Shown here: positions 9,320 through 18,695 of the stretch, in pieces | Position numbering within the stretch: the first letter of the stretch is position 1 | How the letters are laid out: every line of letters begins with the position of its first letter | Source of the DNA: Bradyrhizobium sp. CB3481 | GTDB lineage: Bacteria > Pseudomonadota > Alphaproteobacteria > Rhizobiales > Xanthobacteraceae | NCBI RefSeq assembly: GCF_029714305.1 | Contig: NZ_CP121647.1 | Span: 5,414,501 to 5,478,500 of the forward strand | Reading direction: 5' to 3' | Length of the DNA: 64,000 bases | Position numbers and translations under genes: made by a program | Notes under the pieces: model-generated | Database searches by the model: none | The model's input: the letters and a program-made list of their open reading frames with translations, nothing else | What the model was told of the DNA's origin: nothing

Positions 9320-9492
9320 GCTTTCGCGCGTGGCGATACTCCTCCGCCGTTTCTGGGTGTTCCGTTTCAACTTCGGCCGCTCTCGACTAGAAGCAGGAAG
9401 AATTTGGCGTTTAGGCTAGCCACCACCCCTCATTCGGCATTGCGCACAGAAGACCTTCCTTGGTCTCCCCGACCCGCGTCTCAAGCTTGACT

Positions 9493-10328
9493 TTACCCAG
9501 CTACGGACCTCAATGCCCGGAGATCCATATGCCTGTTCACGTCCTTGTATAATGGATAACGGAATCGACCCGGCCCCCTGCGTAGCACGCCTGCGGGCAA
9601 AAGGCGCGGAGCCACATGTAGTCTCCTGCTTCGACCTCGACCCAGTCGCGGTTGAGTCGGTAAACGGCCTTGCCTTCCAAAACATAGAGCCCGTGCTCCA
9701 TGACGTGGGTCTCCGCAAAGGGGATCGACGCTCCCGGTTCGAACGTGATGATGTTGACATGCATGTCATGCCTGAGATCGGCGGGATCGACAAAGCGTGT
9801 GGTCGCCCACCGCTCTCCGTGCCGGGCGTCGGCGTCGATCATCGCCTCTTCGTTGGCGAAGATGACATCGGGAACCGCAAGTCCCGGCACAGGCTGATAG
9901 AGCTTGCGGATCCAATGAAATGCGCCGGACTGGAGCGGCGATTGCAAAGCCTCCATGCGCAGCCGGCAGGGAGGTAGACAAATCCACCCGGCCGCAATAC
10001 GTGCTCCGCTTCCGCAAGTTTGAGGCCAACTCCCCCCGACCACAAACAGCACACCCTCGGCATCCCGATCCGGCTCCGGCATATCGCTTCCGCCGCCCGG
10101 CGCCACTTCGACAAGGTAATGGGAGAATGTCTCGGCAAAGCCGGAGAGCGGTCGCGCAAGCACCCAGTCACGCGTGCGATCGCAGTGCGGGAGATAGCTG
10201 GTAACGATGTCGCGCAACACCCCGTTCGGTATTACCGCGTAGGCATCCGTGCACACCGCCCGGCCCGTCGAGAGCTCGGTCTGGGCGGGATGGCCGCCCC
10301 GCGGCACATGATAAGATCGTGATTGCAT
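9493..10328 (-). pseudogene. allE: (S)-ureidoglycine aminohydrolase, frameshifted
   Basis: Cupin enzyme that converts ureidoglycine to ureidoglycolate in allantoin breakdown. The start (VCTDAYAVIPNG) and the metal-binding second half (DLRHDMHVNIITFEPG, FAETHVMEHGLYVLEGKAV, AGDYMWLRAFCPQACYAGG) share one frame. The middle block EHVLRPGGFVYLPAG (about 9920-10040) is in another frame, which implies two compensating shifts. A 1-base loss in a G run near 9580 moves the C-terminus (FRYPLYKDVNRH) to yet another frame, ending at 9493. Paired with allA just upstream. Confidence 0.85.
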
Positions 10329-10359
10329 TTCCAACGGCTTCTTGAGCTCGTGTCGTTGA

Positions 10360-10866
10360 CTAACGGGACTTCCCGGCTGAGGCGCAATCGGGTGCGAGAT
10401 AGAGCCAATCTGGCTCTGCGAGCCGATATTCCTCGAGATTATTTCCCTCCCCCTTCCGGTCGACGCCGAGGAACGGACTGGCGTGCTCGAGCACGAGAAG
10501 CGGATGATGCCAGCAGCTTCGCGCGTAGTTCACGCCCTGCCGAGCCGTTGCGGAAAACGCCCGATAACTCGAGGGAATGCGCGGGTCGGAGCACACGACC
10601 ACCAGCCAAGCCATTCCGTTCAATGGCATGAATAGCTGGCTGCCCCGCGGATGGCGCTCGATCAGCTTGATCGCGATCGGCGCAGGCCGTGCGGAAGCAA
10701 CGAACCAACTGATATTGATCTGTCCACCCCCGGCGAGGACATCGATGTTGGCCAGCTCGTCAAAGCGCCGGGCATATCCTTCATTGATCAACTTCGGCTT
10801 CACGCCTTCGGCCTCAATCACCTCGCCGAACGGAGCAAAGGCCGCTCTTGTGAACAGTTCAATCAT
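10360..10866 (-). CDS. allA: ureidoglycolate lyase
   Basis: Releases urea from ureidoglycolate to give glyoxylate, the last step of ureide breakdown. The 168-residue protein from ATG 10866 shows the AllA core: RGSQLFMPLNG, GVNYARSCWHHPLLVLE and the final LAEPDWLYL strand. An ATG at 10878 would add four residues. The next gene on this strand is the broken ureidoglycine aminohydrolase, 25-31 bp away. AllA is intact although its partner is not. Confidence 0.9.
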   Translation of the reverse strand: MIELFTRAAFAPFGEVIEAEGVKPKLINEGYARRFDELANIDVLAGGGQINISWFVASARPAPIAIKLIERHPRGSQLFMPLNGMAWLVVVCSDPRIPSSYRAFSATARQGVNYARSCWHHPLLVLEHASPFLGVDRKGEGNNLEEYRLAEPDWLYLAPDCASAGKSR

Positions 10867-10923
10867 GAGGCCTGGCATTGCTCAGTTCCTTCCCGACTGC
10901 GGCTCTGCCGCTACAGCCGAACT

Positions 10924-11876
10924 TCATGTCGTCTGATGGCTTGCGGCCGGCACCTCGGCGCCGACGAGATCGGCCTTGCGATCCGAACTCATGGCATCGA
11001 GCTCGCCATTCAGGACACGATGTGCCCGCGGGCGGGCGATTCCGATAGACCAGTCCACGGACAGGATGAGTACCCAACCCAATAGCCGGAATGGCTGGGG
11101 CGGCGAGCGTGGCCGCGAGGACAACGATGGCCGAGCCCGGCACGCCGTGAGCACCTTCGAGGTCAACAGCGCGACGCCGAGAATGGCGAGACCAGTCGTC
11201 GCCAGCGGCGTATTGGTTGCTTGCGCGATGAACACCGCGGCCAGAGTGAGATAGATCGAGAACGCGTCCAGATTGAACGAGTATCCGGTCGGAATGACGA
11301 GTCCGACCGTCGATTTCTTGATACCGAGCCGCTCGCGCTTTCGCATCGTTTGCGGAAGAACGCTGTCTCCCGCCGCCGTGCCAAGGACAATCATCAGCTC
11401 CTCGCGCAGGTAGCGCAGCAGCTCAAACAGGCTGAAGCCGGACAGCCGCATCACAGCGCCGAGCACGACGATAACGAATACGGTAAGCGCCAGGTAGAAC
11501 AAGGCGACGAGACCACCGAGCTGCTTGAGAGAGCCCACGCCATATTTGCCGACAGTAAACGCGATCGCGCCAAAGACGCCGAGCGGCGCCAGTCGGACAA
11601 CGAAGTTCATCATGTTGAACACAATTTCGTTCACGCGCTCGACGAGCTCGACCACTGGCTTGGCTCGCTCGCCGCACAAGGAAGCCGCGCAGCCGAACAT
11701 GATAGAGACGATCAGCACCTGCAGGATATCGCCCGAGGTGAAAGCCCCGACAACCGTGATCGGAATGAGCTTGATGAGGAATTCGGAAACGCCGCCGCCA
11801 GCGACCTGGGCAGCGGTCTGGATGAAGGCGCTGAGCGCTTTTGGATGAAGCGTCTTCGGATCGATGTTCATTCCGA
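10924..11876 (-). pseudogene. dctA: DctA-type dicarboxylate transporter, C-terminal part
   Basis: DAACS-family sodium/proton-dicarboxylate symporter, which takes up succinate, malate and fumarate and feeds bacteroids. This part begins NIDPKTLHPKALSAFI and contains the transport core with TAAGDSVLP and the loop VIPTGYSFNLDAFSIYLTLAAVFIAQA. Past TSKVLTA the frame is lost; IVVLAATLAA and LGWVLILSVDW sit in different frames. The N-terminal part is at 14784-15110, separated by an inserted 2.9 kb segment. Confidence 0.9.
11869..11876. repeat. 8-bp target-site duplication, left copy
   Basis: CATTCCGA here and at 14784-14791 flanks the inserted segment exactly at the point where dctA codons ...FQPGVGM and NIDPKT would join. 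On the coding strand it is TCGGAATG, part of the Gly-Met codons. Confidence 0.8.
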
Positions 11877-11954
11877 GTTACCGGCCGCTCGACCGCGCGC
11901 GCTCGGGAAGCGCTGACGTCATCAAGGAGAAGCGAACGAACAATAAGATAACAT

Positions 11955-12220
11955 CAAGCATGCGGCTGACGGAATCCGGGCACTGCTGGCGGAGCTGCAA
12001 GACGCCATCCCAAGATATGATGCCGCCAGGCGAAGTACGATCTGTTCGGCGAAATCCTCAACGAGATCGGCGAAGATCGGCTCGTGAAGGAGAACGCGCT
12101 GCGGCTGGGGCTCTCGTGCCGCTCGGCAGAATCGGCGCATGAAAGCCATCAAAAGACGCTCGAAAACATCATCAGGCGGCTGGACGAGTTGGCGCAAGCG
12201 GACGCGACGACCCGCTAACA
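11955..12220 (+). pseudogene. helical small protein fragment, frameshifted
   Basis: Two open stretches in different frames read as one protein: IKHAADGIRALLAELQDAIP, then AKYDLFGEILNEIGEDRL and ENIIRRLDELAQADATTR. Likely coiled coil. The frame changes near 12027-12032. No family recognised. It lies inside the dctA insertion, upstream of the truncated AAA copy. Confidence 0.4.
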
Positions 12221-12239
12221 CTGGTCCGCGTCGTCGGCC

Positions 12240-12550
12240 GCCCGGACTTCAATGCCGGCCGCGGCCTGCTCATGCACGGGCAACCCGTGCTGGCAAGACC
12301 TGCGCAATCGGGCAAATGATGGAGGCTGTCGTCCGAGATCATAATGGCTTGGTCGTCCTTATCGATCACCCGCAAGTGGCTAGCGAGGGCCTCCGTCTGC
12401 TGCGTCGCATTGAGCCCGAGCGGCCCGTGATCACCGTCATGGAGGATCTGGACGCGCTTGTGGCAAGGTACGGCGTTGAGGGCTTCCTTGGATTACTCGA
12501 TGGCCAGGCTCAGATTTCGAACGTGCTGCACGTTGCGACCACCAACGGGA
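12240..12550 (+). pseudogene. truncated duplicate of the AAA ATPase
   Basis: Encodes GRGLLMHGQP, then after a 1-base loss in the Walker A codons KTCAIGQMMEAVVRDHNG, DHPQVASEGLRLLR and ITVMEDLDALVARYG, ending at HVATTN. Near-identical to residues about 110-210 of the intact AAA protein at 12876. The break at about 12550 joins it to the promoter repeat. The N- and C-terminal parts are absent. Confidence 0.8.
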
Positions 12551-12687
12551 GCGCTATCCAACTGCAAATGCGTGCATTTTTGCGTTCAGGCAGCGACTGG
12601 CCCCCTCCTTGCAACACACAAAAGTCCAGGAGCCTAACCGCACCGGTATGGGCCTATACAGTGGAGACTGAGAACGTGCACAACACA
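12551..12687 (+). repeat. promoter-leader repeat, copy A
   Basis: About 137 bp nearly identical to 14585-14720. Both start GCGCTATCCAACTGC and run through a -24/-12 element to a GTGCACAACA leader start. This copy lacks the upstream NifA-type site because it is joined directly to the truncated AAA gene. Confidence 0.85.
12598..12613 (+). promoter_or_regulatory. sigma-54 promoter, copy A
   Basis: TGGCCCCCTCCTTGCA: GG and GC dinucleotides at the correct 10-base spacing, -12 TTGCA perfect, -24 with two mismatches (TGGCCC for TGGCAC). It reads toward the intact AAA ATPase gene 260 bp downstream. No TGT-N10-ACA was found in the preceding 150 bp. Confidence 0.6.
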
Positions 12688-12875
12688 ATGATGGGCATGT
12701 AGTCGAAGAACACAGTTGGACCCGCGCAGAACTGAATGGAGGCAAGAACATCTCAACTCACGATCACGAGGATAAGTCTAGCCACGGCACCCAATCGCGG
12801 TCGGTCTACACGGAATTTGTTCGCGATGGCACGAGAGTTGCTACACCCTGCACGAACTTTCTTGGAGGCAGTGAC

Positions 12876-13793
12876 ATGGACGATGACATGGACGAGCCCA
12901 TCGTCGAGTACATAAACGAGTGCAAGGACGAGTTCAAGGAGCAGTACATGGATCAACAGTCATATCCGAATGACAGGCTGTGGGCGCAGAGGGGCAATAT
13001 CTTCTCCCCAGTCTCTGACGTCACCAAGCAATTGCCAGGAGGTGCTTATCGCTGCCACGTAACTAACTACGGCTTTGTTCTCGAAAAGGTGCCGATTGTG
13101 ACGGATAGGCTGTTGGACTTGCCGGACCCCGTTGTCGAGAGGCTTTCGGCCGAGGTCAAGAAGTTCTGGACCCTGGGCGAGAAGTACGCCGAGCGCGAAT
13201 TCTTGCACAAGCGCGGCCTGCTCATGCACGGGCAACCCGGTACTGGCAAGACCTGCGCAATCGGGCAAATGATAAAGGCTGTCGTCCGAGATCATAATGG
13301 CTTGGTCGTCCTTGTCGATCACCCGCAAGTGGCTAGCGCGGGCCTCCGTCTGCTGCGTCCCATTGAGCCCGAGCGGCTCGTGATCACCGTTATGGAGGAT
13401 CTGGACGAGCTTGTGAAAAAATACCGCGCTGAGGGCTTCCTTGCGTTACTCGATGGCAACGCTGAGATTGGGAAGGTGCTGCATGTCGCGACCACCAACG
13501 AGCTAGACCGTCTGGACGGGCGCTTTGTCCATCGCCCTGCTCGCTTTGACACCATCATAGAGGTTGGTCCGTTGGCCGCCCAGGGCCGCCGCGCCTATTT
13601 CAAAGCCAAGGAGCCGTCGCTTGATGATGCCACGCTCGACCGCTGGGTTCATCAAACCGAAGGCTACACCATAGCCCATCTGCGCGAAGTGATCATCGCC
13701 ATCAATTTCTTTGGCCAGGACGAGCGCGCGGTTTTCGAACGGTTAGACAGCATGCGTGAGGGAGCGGAGACAAACAAGATGCCCTACTCGTAA
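12876..13793 (+). CDS. AAA-family ATPase
   Basis: 305-residue P-loop ATPase. Walker A is GQPGTGKT (residues about 119-126), Walker B ITVMEDLDEL, and sensor 1 HVATTNELDRL. It ends its core with RFVHRPARFDTIIEVG, which supplies arginine-finger-like residues. The N-terminal 100 residues are acidic and not recognised. GGAGG 8 bases before ATG 12876 fixes the start, although the same frame is open back to 12672. Downstream of a sigma-54 promoter, so probably expressed under nitrogen-fixing conditions. Partner and substrate unknown. Confidence 0.85.
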   Translation: MDDDMDEPIVEYINECKDEFKEQYMDQQSYPNDRLWAQRGNIFSPVSDVTKQLPGGAYRCHVTNYGFVLEKVPIVTDRLLDLPDPVVERLSAEVKKFWTLGEKYAEREFLHKRGLLMHGQPGTGKTCAIGQMIKAVVRDHNGLVVLVDHPQVASAGLRLLRPIEPERLVITVMEDLDELVKKYRAEGFLALLDGNAEIGKVLHVATTNELDRLDGRFVHRPARFDTIIEVGPLAAQGRRAYFKAKEPSLDDATLDRWVHQTEGYTIAHLREVIIAINFFGQDERAVFERLDSMREGAETNKMPYS

Positions 13794-13799
13794 GCTATG

Positions 13800-14356
13800 G
13801 CGGCCCTGATCTCGTCTTAGGACCCGAATAGCTCAACCGGAAGGTGGTGACTCGGCACGCGTAATCACGCTTCTCACTCGGGGCCGACGGACAATGGCAC
13901 CTGCCCGCCTGAGGCGCGAAGTACGCTACACTCCATGATCCTGACGAACTTCTCGCGGGGCGCTGTCCACACCCCGCGATAAGTTTTTGTCGGGTCGCCG
14001 CTGGCGCTGCGGCATCGCATGCATTTCGTGGTGCCCGCTACGCCTCGCGCCAAAGCGCGGGCGCGTTGATCAAAACAGGAACCTTCAAGCCTCGAAGACC
14101 CGGCGGGTGGCGATGCTGTGTAGAGGCCTCACAGCCTGACGGTGCCGCCACCTCGAAATGATCGCAGCCAATGAACCGATTGTGGAAGTAGAAATAGATC
14201 CCTCCAGCATCGCTCCCGTACGGGTTAGCCAAGGACTAACCGCTGATCGCCAACCTCGAAGTGCGCGCTCTTGGTGGAGGCGCCGCGCGGCGGGCAGGTC
14301 GGCGCGGTCTCTGGTTGGCCAAGAACGCGCGACCGCGATCCTAATCAGCGGCAGTG
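13800..14356. other. no recognisable gene
   Basis: About 550 bp between the AAA ATPase and the second promoter repeat, inside the dctA insertion. Longer frames show no family features. I see no terminator or repeat in it. Confidence 0.4.
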
Positions 14357-14500
14357 ATGACGGCTGCTACGGAAGACTATGTACTCATTCCGCCATCTCA
14401 TCGAGGCCATCCGACAGAGGGTTTAAACCCGAACAATGCAGGGATCACCAAGGACGACATCGCGCGTGGCATTGAAATCCGGAGTGCGTGTCACGCGTAG
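14357..14500 (+). CDS. possible small protein (47 aa)
   Basis: ATG 14357 opens MTAATEDYVLIPPSHRG, then NPNNAGITKDDIARGIEI, ending at TAG 14498-14500. The composition looks coding, but no good ribosome site is visible and no family is recognised. It ends 9 bp before the NifA-type site at 14509. Low confidence. Confidence 0.3.
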   Translation: MTAATEDYVLIPPSHRGHPTEGLNPNNAGITKDDIARGIEIRSACHA

Positions 14501-14508
14501 CTTGCCGT

Positions 14509-14524
14509 TGTGTTGTTTCGAACA
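14509..14524. promoter_or_regulatory. NifA-type upstream activator site
   Basis: TGT-GTTGTTTCGA-ACA, an exact TGT-N10-ACA, about 117 bp upstream of the -24/-12 element at 14633-14648. The pair forms a complete NifA/sigma-54 promoter by sequence. Confidence 0.75.
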
Positions 14525-14584
14525 GGTCGAATGGAGGGCACACGCTCCGATGTCAGCTTGCAACAACAGCGGTCACGGTAGGTG

Positions 14585-14720
14585 AGCGCTATCCAACTGC
14601 AAATGCGTGCATTTTTGCCTCCAGGCAGCGACTGGCGCCCTCCTTGCAACACACAAAAGTCCAGGAGCCTAACCGCACCGGTATGGGCCTATACAGTGGA
14701 GACTGAGAACGTGCACAACA
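14585..14720 (+). repeat. promoter-leader repeat, copy B
   Basis: Second copy of the 12551-12687 repeat. After the GTG start the leader reads only nine codons to TAA, and the dctA insertion ends 60 bp later, so this promoter now drives nothing recognisable. Confidence 0.85.
14633..14648 (+). promoter_or_regulatory. sigma-54 promoter, copy B
   Basis: TGGCGCCCTCCTTGCA, one mismatch to TGGCAC-N5-TTGCA. It keeps a NifA-type site at 14509-14524, unlike copy A. Orphaned at the right end of the dctA insertion. Confidence 0.75.
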
Positions 14721-14783
14721 ATGACTTTTCTCACCCGTAAAACAAAATGGAGGATCGAGACCGAGACGCCGCTAGTGTTGAAG

Positions 14784-15110
14784 CATTCCGACGCCCGGCT
14801 GGAAATAGTAGGCAAGCGCAATACCGAATACCAGGGCAATGGTGGTGATGGCCTCGAAGTACAGCAGGGAGCGGATTCCAACCCGTCCAACCTTCGAAAG
14901 ATCGCCGGCTGCGGCGATGCCTTGGACCACGACGCAGAATACGACCACCGGCACTAGCATCTTGATCAGCTTGATGAATCCGTCGCCCATCTGAAGCGCG
15001 ACGTCCGGGTAGATCGCGCCAACCGCAATACCCAGTCCGAGTGCGATGACAACCTGGAAGAAGAGCGACTTGAGCGCATTCCCCGCTTGGCTGATGTTCC
15101 CATCGATGCG
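14784..15110 (-). pseudogene. dctA: DctA-type dicarboxylate transporter, N-terminal part
   Basis: Encodes LFFQVVIALGLGIAVGAIYP, MGDGFIKLIKMLVPVVVFCVVV, KVGRVGIRSLLYFEAITTIA and ends FQPGVGM at the 8-bp repeat (14784-14791), where the rest should begin NIDP. No start codon is in frame near 15110, so the 5' end is damaged as well. Divergent from the broken lysR gene. Confidence 0.88.
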
Positions 15111-15332
15111 GCTTGGCCGGCCTCGGCGCGCCGCCACTGTTGTCTTGACTGGCGATCTTTCGCCGCCTGGCAGATTTACTGCATGACCGTGATCCTGCCC
15201 GGCGCTTGTCTGACCAGTTGCTGGCACAGCGCTTTGGACCTGAGCTCGCCCAAACAGCTCCACCGCGCATTCGTTGATGATGCGGAACCGGGTGTCCAAT
15301 ATATACGACGACACGATCTAGAGGTTTTTACC

Positions 15333-16185
15333 ATCAATCTTCGCCAGCTCCGGTACTTCATCACGGTCGCTTAGGAGCGCAGCTTCACGCTTGCCGCACG
15401 GCGCCTGAACCTGTCGCACTCCCCCGCTGAGCCAGCACATCCAGACGCTCGAAGCGGCATTGGCAAGCCAGCTTCTGTTGAGAACCAGCCGCAGGGTCGA
15501 ACTGACCCAGGCCGGCGAGGCACTGCTGCAACGGGCTCGCGCTATCCTGCACCAGGTCGAGCTGCGTCCAGTCGATCGGCGCCGGTCTGATCGGAACGCT
15601 CGATGTGGGCGCAACAGGCTCGATTCTCCGCTGGTGTCTTGCAGACTTGCTCGCGGCCTATCGAAAGGTCGCACCGATGTCAGAATGACGGTGCATGAGC
15701 AGTCACCAGCGTTACAGATCGCGGCGCTTCTCAATCACACCACAAGTATCAGTCTCATCCGGACTGCCCCCGCCGCGCATGGCCTCACGAACATGCTGGC
15801 GTGGCGGGAAGAGGTCGTGCTCGCCCTGCCGAGAGCGCATCCGTTGGCCCGGCGCAAGCGCATCGCGCTCCGGGAACTTGCGTCGGAGGATCACATAATC
15901 CTCGACCCGGATAGCTCGGACTTCGCGCGGTATCTTCAGAAGTGCTGTGTCGACGCCGGATTCCTGCCGCGAGTCACTCAACAGGTTATGGATGCCCAGT
16001 CGATGCCCAGCTGATCGCCGCAGGGATTCGGAGTGGCGCTGGTACCGCAGTCCATCGCACGCTTCACGACGGACGAGATCGCACTCCGCCCTATCCTGCC
16101 GGCTCTGCCATCAGCCGACGTGTTCCTCTTCAGAGAGGATGAGACATCCATGGTGGTGCACAATTTCGTCAAACTACCCATCGTC
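15333..16185 (+). pseudogene. LysR-family regulator, multiply broken
   Basis: Starts INLRQLRYFITVA, then an in-frame TAG, then ERSFTLAARRLNLS. A frameshift leads to LSQHIQTLEAAL and LLLRTSRRVELTQAGEALL. The effector domain is in further frames (HPLARRKRIALRELAS, FGVALVPQSIARF). It is divergent from dctA, so it once probably regulated dicarboxylate uptake. At least one stop and three frame changes make it inactive. Confidence 0.85.
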
Positions 16186-16531
16186 TGCTCGGCCAGCAGA
16201 AGCTGGGCCGGGGTAGGATCGGGTTGTGACTGTCCCTCGCTCTTCAGCGACGTCTCGCCGAGCAATCGGGCAGCCTTGAGCACCCGCAGCAAGCCGGTCT
16301 TCTGAAACGCGATCGAACACCGTCTTAGTGCCTGCGGCTCCCGGCTCAGGGATTGCGCGACAATCTGGCTGAGAAGCCGTATTGCCTCATGGAAGAATGC
16401 TCCCGAGGACACGATCGTTGCCTCATTTATTTTGCTCCCAAGAAGACGACGGTCGATGTGGGGAAGGCCGGTCGTGGAGCTGGTCGGGGTTGCGCAACGA
16501 CCGGCCTTCCCCGTGCCGAAAGCCGGCGCTG

Positions 16532-17947
16532 TTATGGCGCAACCGGTGTGTCGATCCGGGTCGCATGAGCCGCCGATCCAAACAGCAGCGCGCTTGCCTG
16601 CTCGCTGCGCCAGGATTTGAGGCGGCGCTGAAGCGTTCGCAGCAGCTTATCCGGGTACGCGCCCGGATATTCCGCCTGTAACCTCGTCAGGAGTTCGGCG
16701 CCGGTTCGCCACGGTCCGGCTTTGAACCACTCCTGCAGCTGTGGTGTCGCCTGAACGAGCGGATCAGGGCGACGACGACCTCGCTTCACTTTGCCGATCG
16801 GCTGGTCCGTTGGTCGAGATGCGCCCTCTTTCCAAGCCGTTCGCAAGCTGGCGAGGAACAATTCGATCGGCGGGGCCGCAGCAATCGAATCGCCCTCCGA
16901 CTTCAGGTCGGAAAGACCGGCCAGACGTTGCTGTGCAGACCGAATGTCGCGCAGCAACGCGACGGGGTCCAAGCTGACGCAGATTTCCTGCAGTCGGATC
17001 CGAACCGCATCGGAGGTCCGTGGGTCGGCTGCCAGCCGCTGATGCGGCGTCGTCGGCGCGCTGTAAGATTTCCGGACGTGCGCGCCATCGCGCTGTTTTC
17101 CGATCAGCTTGAACGACGGCTGGAAGAAGTTCACGAACAGGCGCACTGAGCGATACAGTTCTGCGAGCAACGCAGCCGGTTCGAGCCCTCAAACCGTCGA
17201 TAACCAACCATCCGTCGGACCACGGCTCCGTTCTTCTGTTCGACAAATGCCTGGTCGTTCTTGCGGTAGGGTCGGCAACGCGTGAAGACAATGTTCGCCT
17301 GCTCGCAATACGCTTTCAGCGTTTTGCTCGCGCATCAGCAACGGCGCACACTCCGTCCAGCCGGTCGCAATATCGGTGAGCACCAGCGTCTGGATAAAGC
17401 TGCCGCGCGCCGAGGGCCCGCTGTGGGCGACCAAATCGGCGTCGACAAAGCCCGGCGCCGGATCCTTCCAATCGGCGGACGTCCGTACCGGGATGCTCCG
17501 TCGCAATGCGCTCGCCACCGGCCGCCGGCGTTGGCGCCCACCCTCCTGTCGGATCTTGCCCAGCGCCCGGTCGATCGTCGACGCGCTCATCACCAGGAGC
17601 TTCGCGCGGATTTCTGGCGCCAGGCTCATGTGGCCGTTCCGTTCCATCGACTCGATCAGGAGCGGCAGCAGCGCTTTCAGTCTCTTGCCGCAAATCCGGT
17701 CCGATGCCTCCCAAAGAACAACCAGCGCATTTCGTTCAGCTTCCTCGTAAATCCGGCGACGCGTGCGCCGAACCGAGGATTGCCCGATATCGCCTCGGAG
17801 CAGGCGCATCGCATGCTTTCGATGGAAGCCGGTCACAACCACACACTCGTCGAGAATTCGCGCCTTCTCCGCGCGGCTCGCCTCTCTGTAGCGCTGCTCC
17901 ACAGCGGCCGTCAGCTCTCTTCGAGTCGCCATGCTCAGTTGCCTCAT
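16532..17947 (-). pseudogene. integrase-core (DDE) transposase, copy 1, internally deleted
   Basis: N-terminal half 17947-17320: MRQLSMATRRELTAAVEQRY, HRKHAMRLLRGDI and the catalytic start DADLVAHSGPSARGSFIQTL. The C-terminal half to 16532 includes ELYRSVRLFVNFFQPSFKL and ends HATRIDTPVAP. The central part after LLMREQN, which should hold the second catalytic Asp, is missing about 30 codons. QANIVFTRCRPYRKNDQAFV is in a third frame. Both ends of the protein survive but it cannot be active. Confidence 0.85.
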
Positions 17948-18026
17948 TGTCGCCCCCGCAGTCCCATCCCACTGGGGAGCAAATTACGTGAGGCAATGGC
18001 CCAGCATTCAGGAACATTTCAGGCGA
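17189..18026. repeat. 838-bp repeat, copy 1 (transposase 5' half and upstream end)
   Basis: Near-identical to 32504-33341 (constant offset of 15315), including the same internal deletion and frameshift. It covers the transposase N-terminal half plus about 80 bp of IS end. Confidence 0.9.
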
Positions 18027-18492
18027 CGCAATGCGCCCAACCAACAAGCTGGTGGTCGCCAGGGTGGGTCACGCATCAGCGAGCACCTACGCAACGATTG
18101 ATTTTCGGAAGATTGGTCGCACTGGTGAGTCTCGAGGTGGGCCGACATCAGGGTTGGCTGGCACGATCTCAAGGCTCATCACCTCCCCCAGCAGACATTC
18201 AGCGACGCCGAGGCGCTGGATCGCGCCACCACAATGCCGTACTGCCGTACTCACCTTGAACGCAAGCGAAACGTCGACCCGTTGCTCAAACAGAGACTCT
18301 CTGTTTAGCTTGCGCTATCGCCAAATCGGACATTATCCAGCGAAATCCCGAGGGGCATGGTCCAGGTCCAGCCCGCGCATCACCTGCGCGCCATCACTGC
18401 ACAGCGATGCTGTCGCGGTACGCATCGGGATCGCAGAATGTATCGAATGTATATCCGCCATCGGTCGCCGCGCAGGAACACATTCTCATAGG
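18027..18492. other. no recognisable gene
   Basis: A 156-codon plus frame (18031-18501) lacks any family features. About 55 bp at 18036-18095 weakly resembles 28767-28825 (shared AACAAGCTGGTGG). Otherwise nothing seen. Confidence 0.35.
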
Positions 18493-18660
18493 TTACCGTA
18501 GATCACCCGCTCTGCTGCGACCCGGCCGAACGTCAACGCAAGGACTCGACGCTCCAACCTGACGCAAGCGATCCGCCACGGTGCTACATGGATTCTTCTT
18601 ACCGCGGCCCACCAGAGAAATGGGCGAACTACCGGGTAACAAATTGCACGCCTTCTGCAT
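18493..18660 (-). CDS. possible small protein (55 aa)
   Basis: ATG 18660 has a strong GGAGGAGG site just upstream and opens MQKACNLLPGSSPISLVGRG. The C-terminal half is Arg/Ser rich and may be out of its original frame. It follows the redoxin-TPR pseudogene on the same strand. No family recognised. Confidence 0.35.
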   Translation of the reverse strand: MQKACNLLPGSSPISLVGRGKKNPCSTVADRLRQVGASSPCVDVRPGRSRAGDLR

Positions 18661-18695
18661 ATTTCCTCCTCCGGTGGCCGCGCTTTGGCATTCAG

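Larger units (their letters stand above)
11877..14783. mobile_element. 2.9 kb insertion in dctA carrying AAA ATPase genes, no transposase
   Basis: The DctA reading frame is interrupted precisely here and flanked by an 8-bp direct repeat, the hallmark of a transposition event. The cargo is a helical-protein fragment, a truncated AAA ATPase, an intact AAA ATPase and two copies of a sigma-54 promoter region. No transposase or clear terminal inverted repeat is visible, so the moving agent is unknown. It may be a non-autonomous element or the rest of a larger, deleted one. Confidence 0.75.

Noticed and set aside
11221..11916. 231-codon plus-strand open frame
   Set aside because: Antisense shadow of dctA; composition (His/Asp/Glu rich) is typical of reverse frames of a membrane-protein gene.
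18036..18095. Weak similarity to 28767-28825
   Set aside because: About 55 bp with many mismatches by eye; not enough to call a repeat without an alignment.
17282..18259. 325-codon plus-strand open frame (and its copy at 32597)
   Set aside because: Antisense shadow of the integrase-core transposase.
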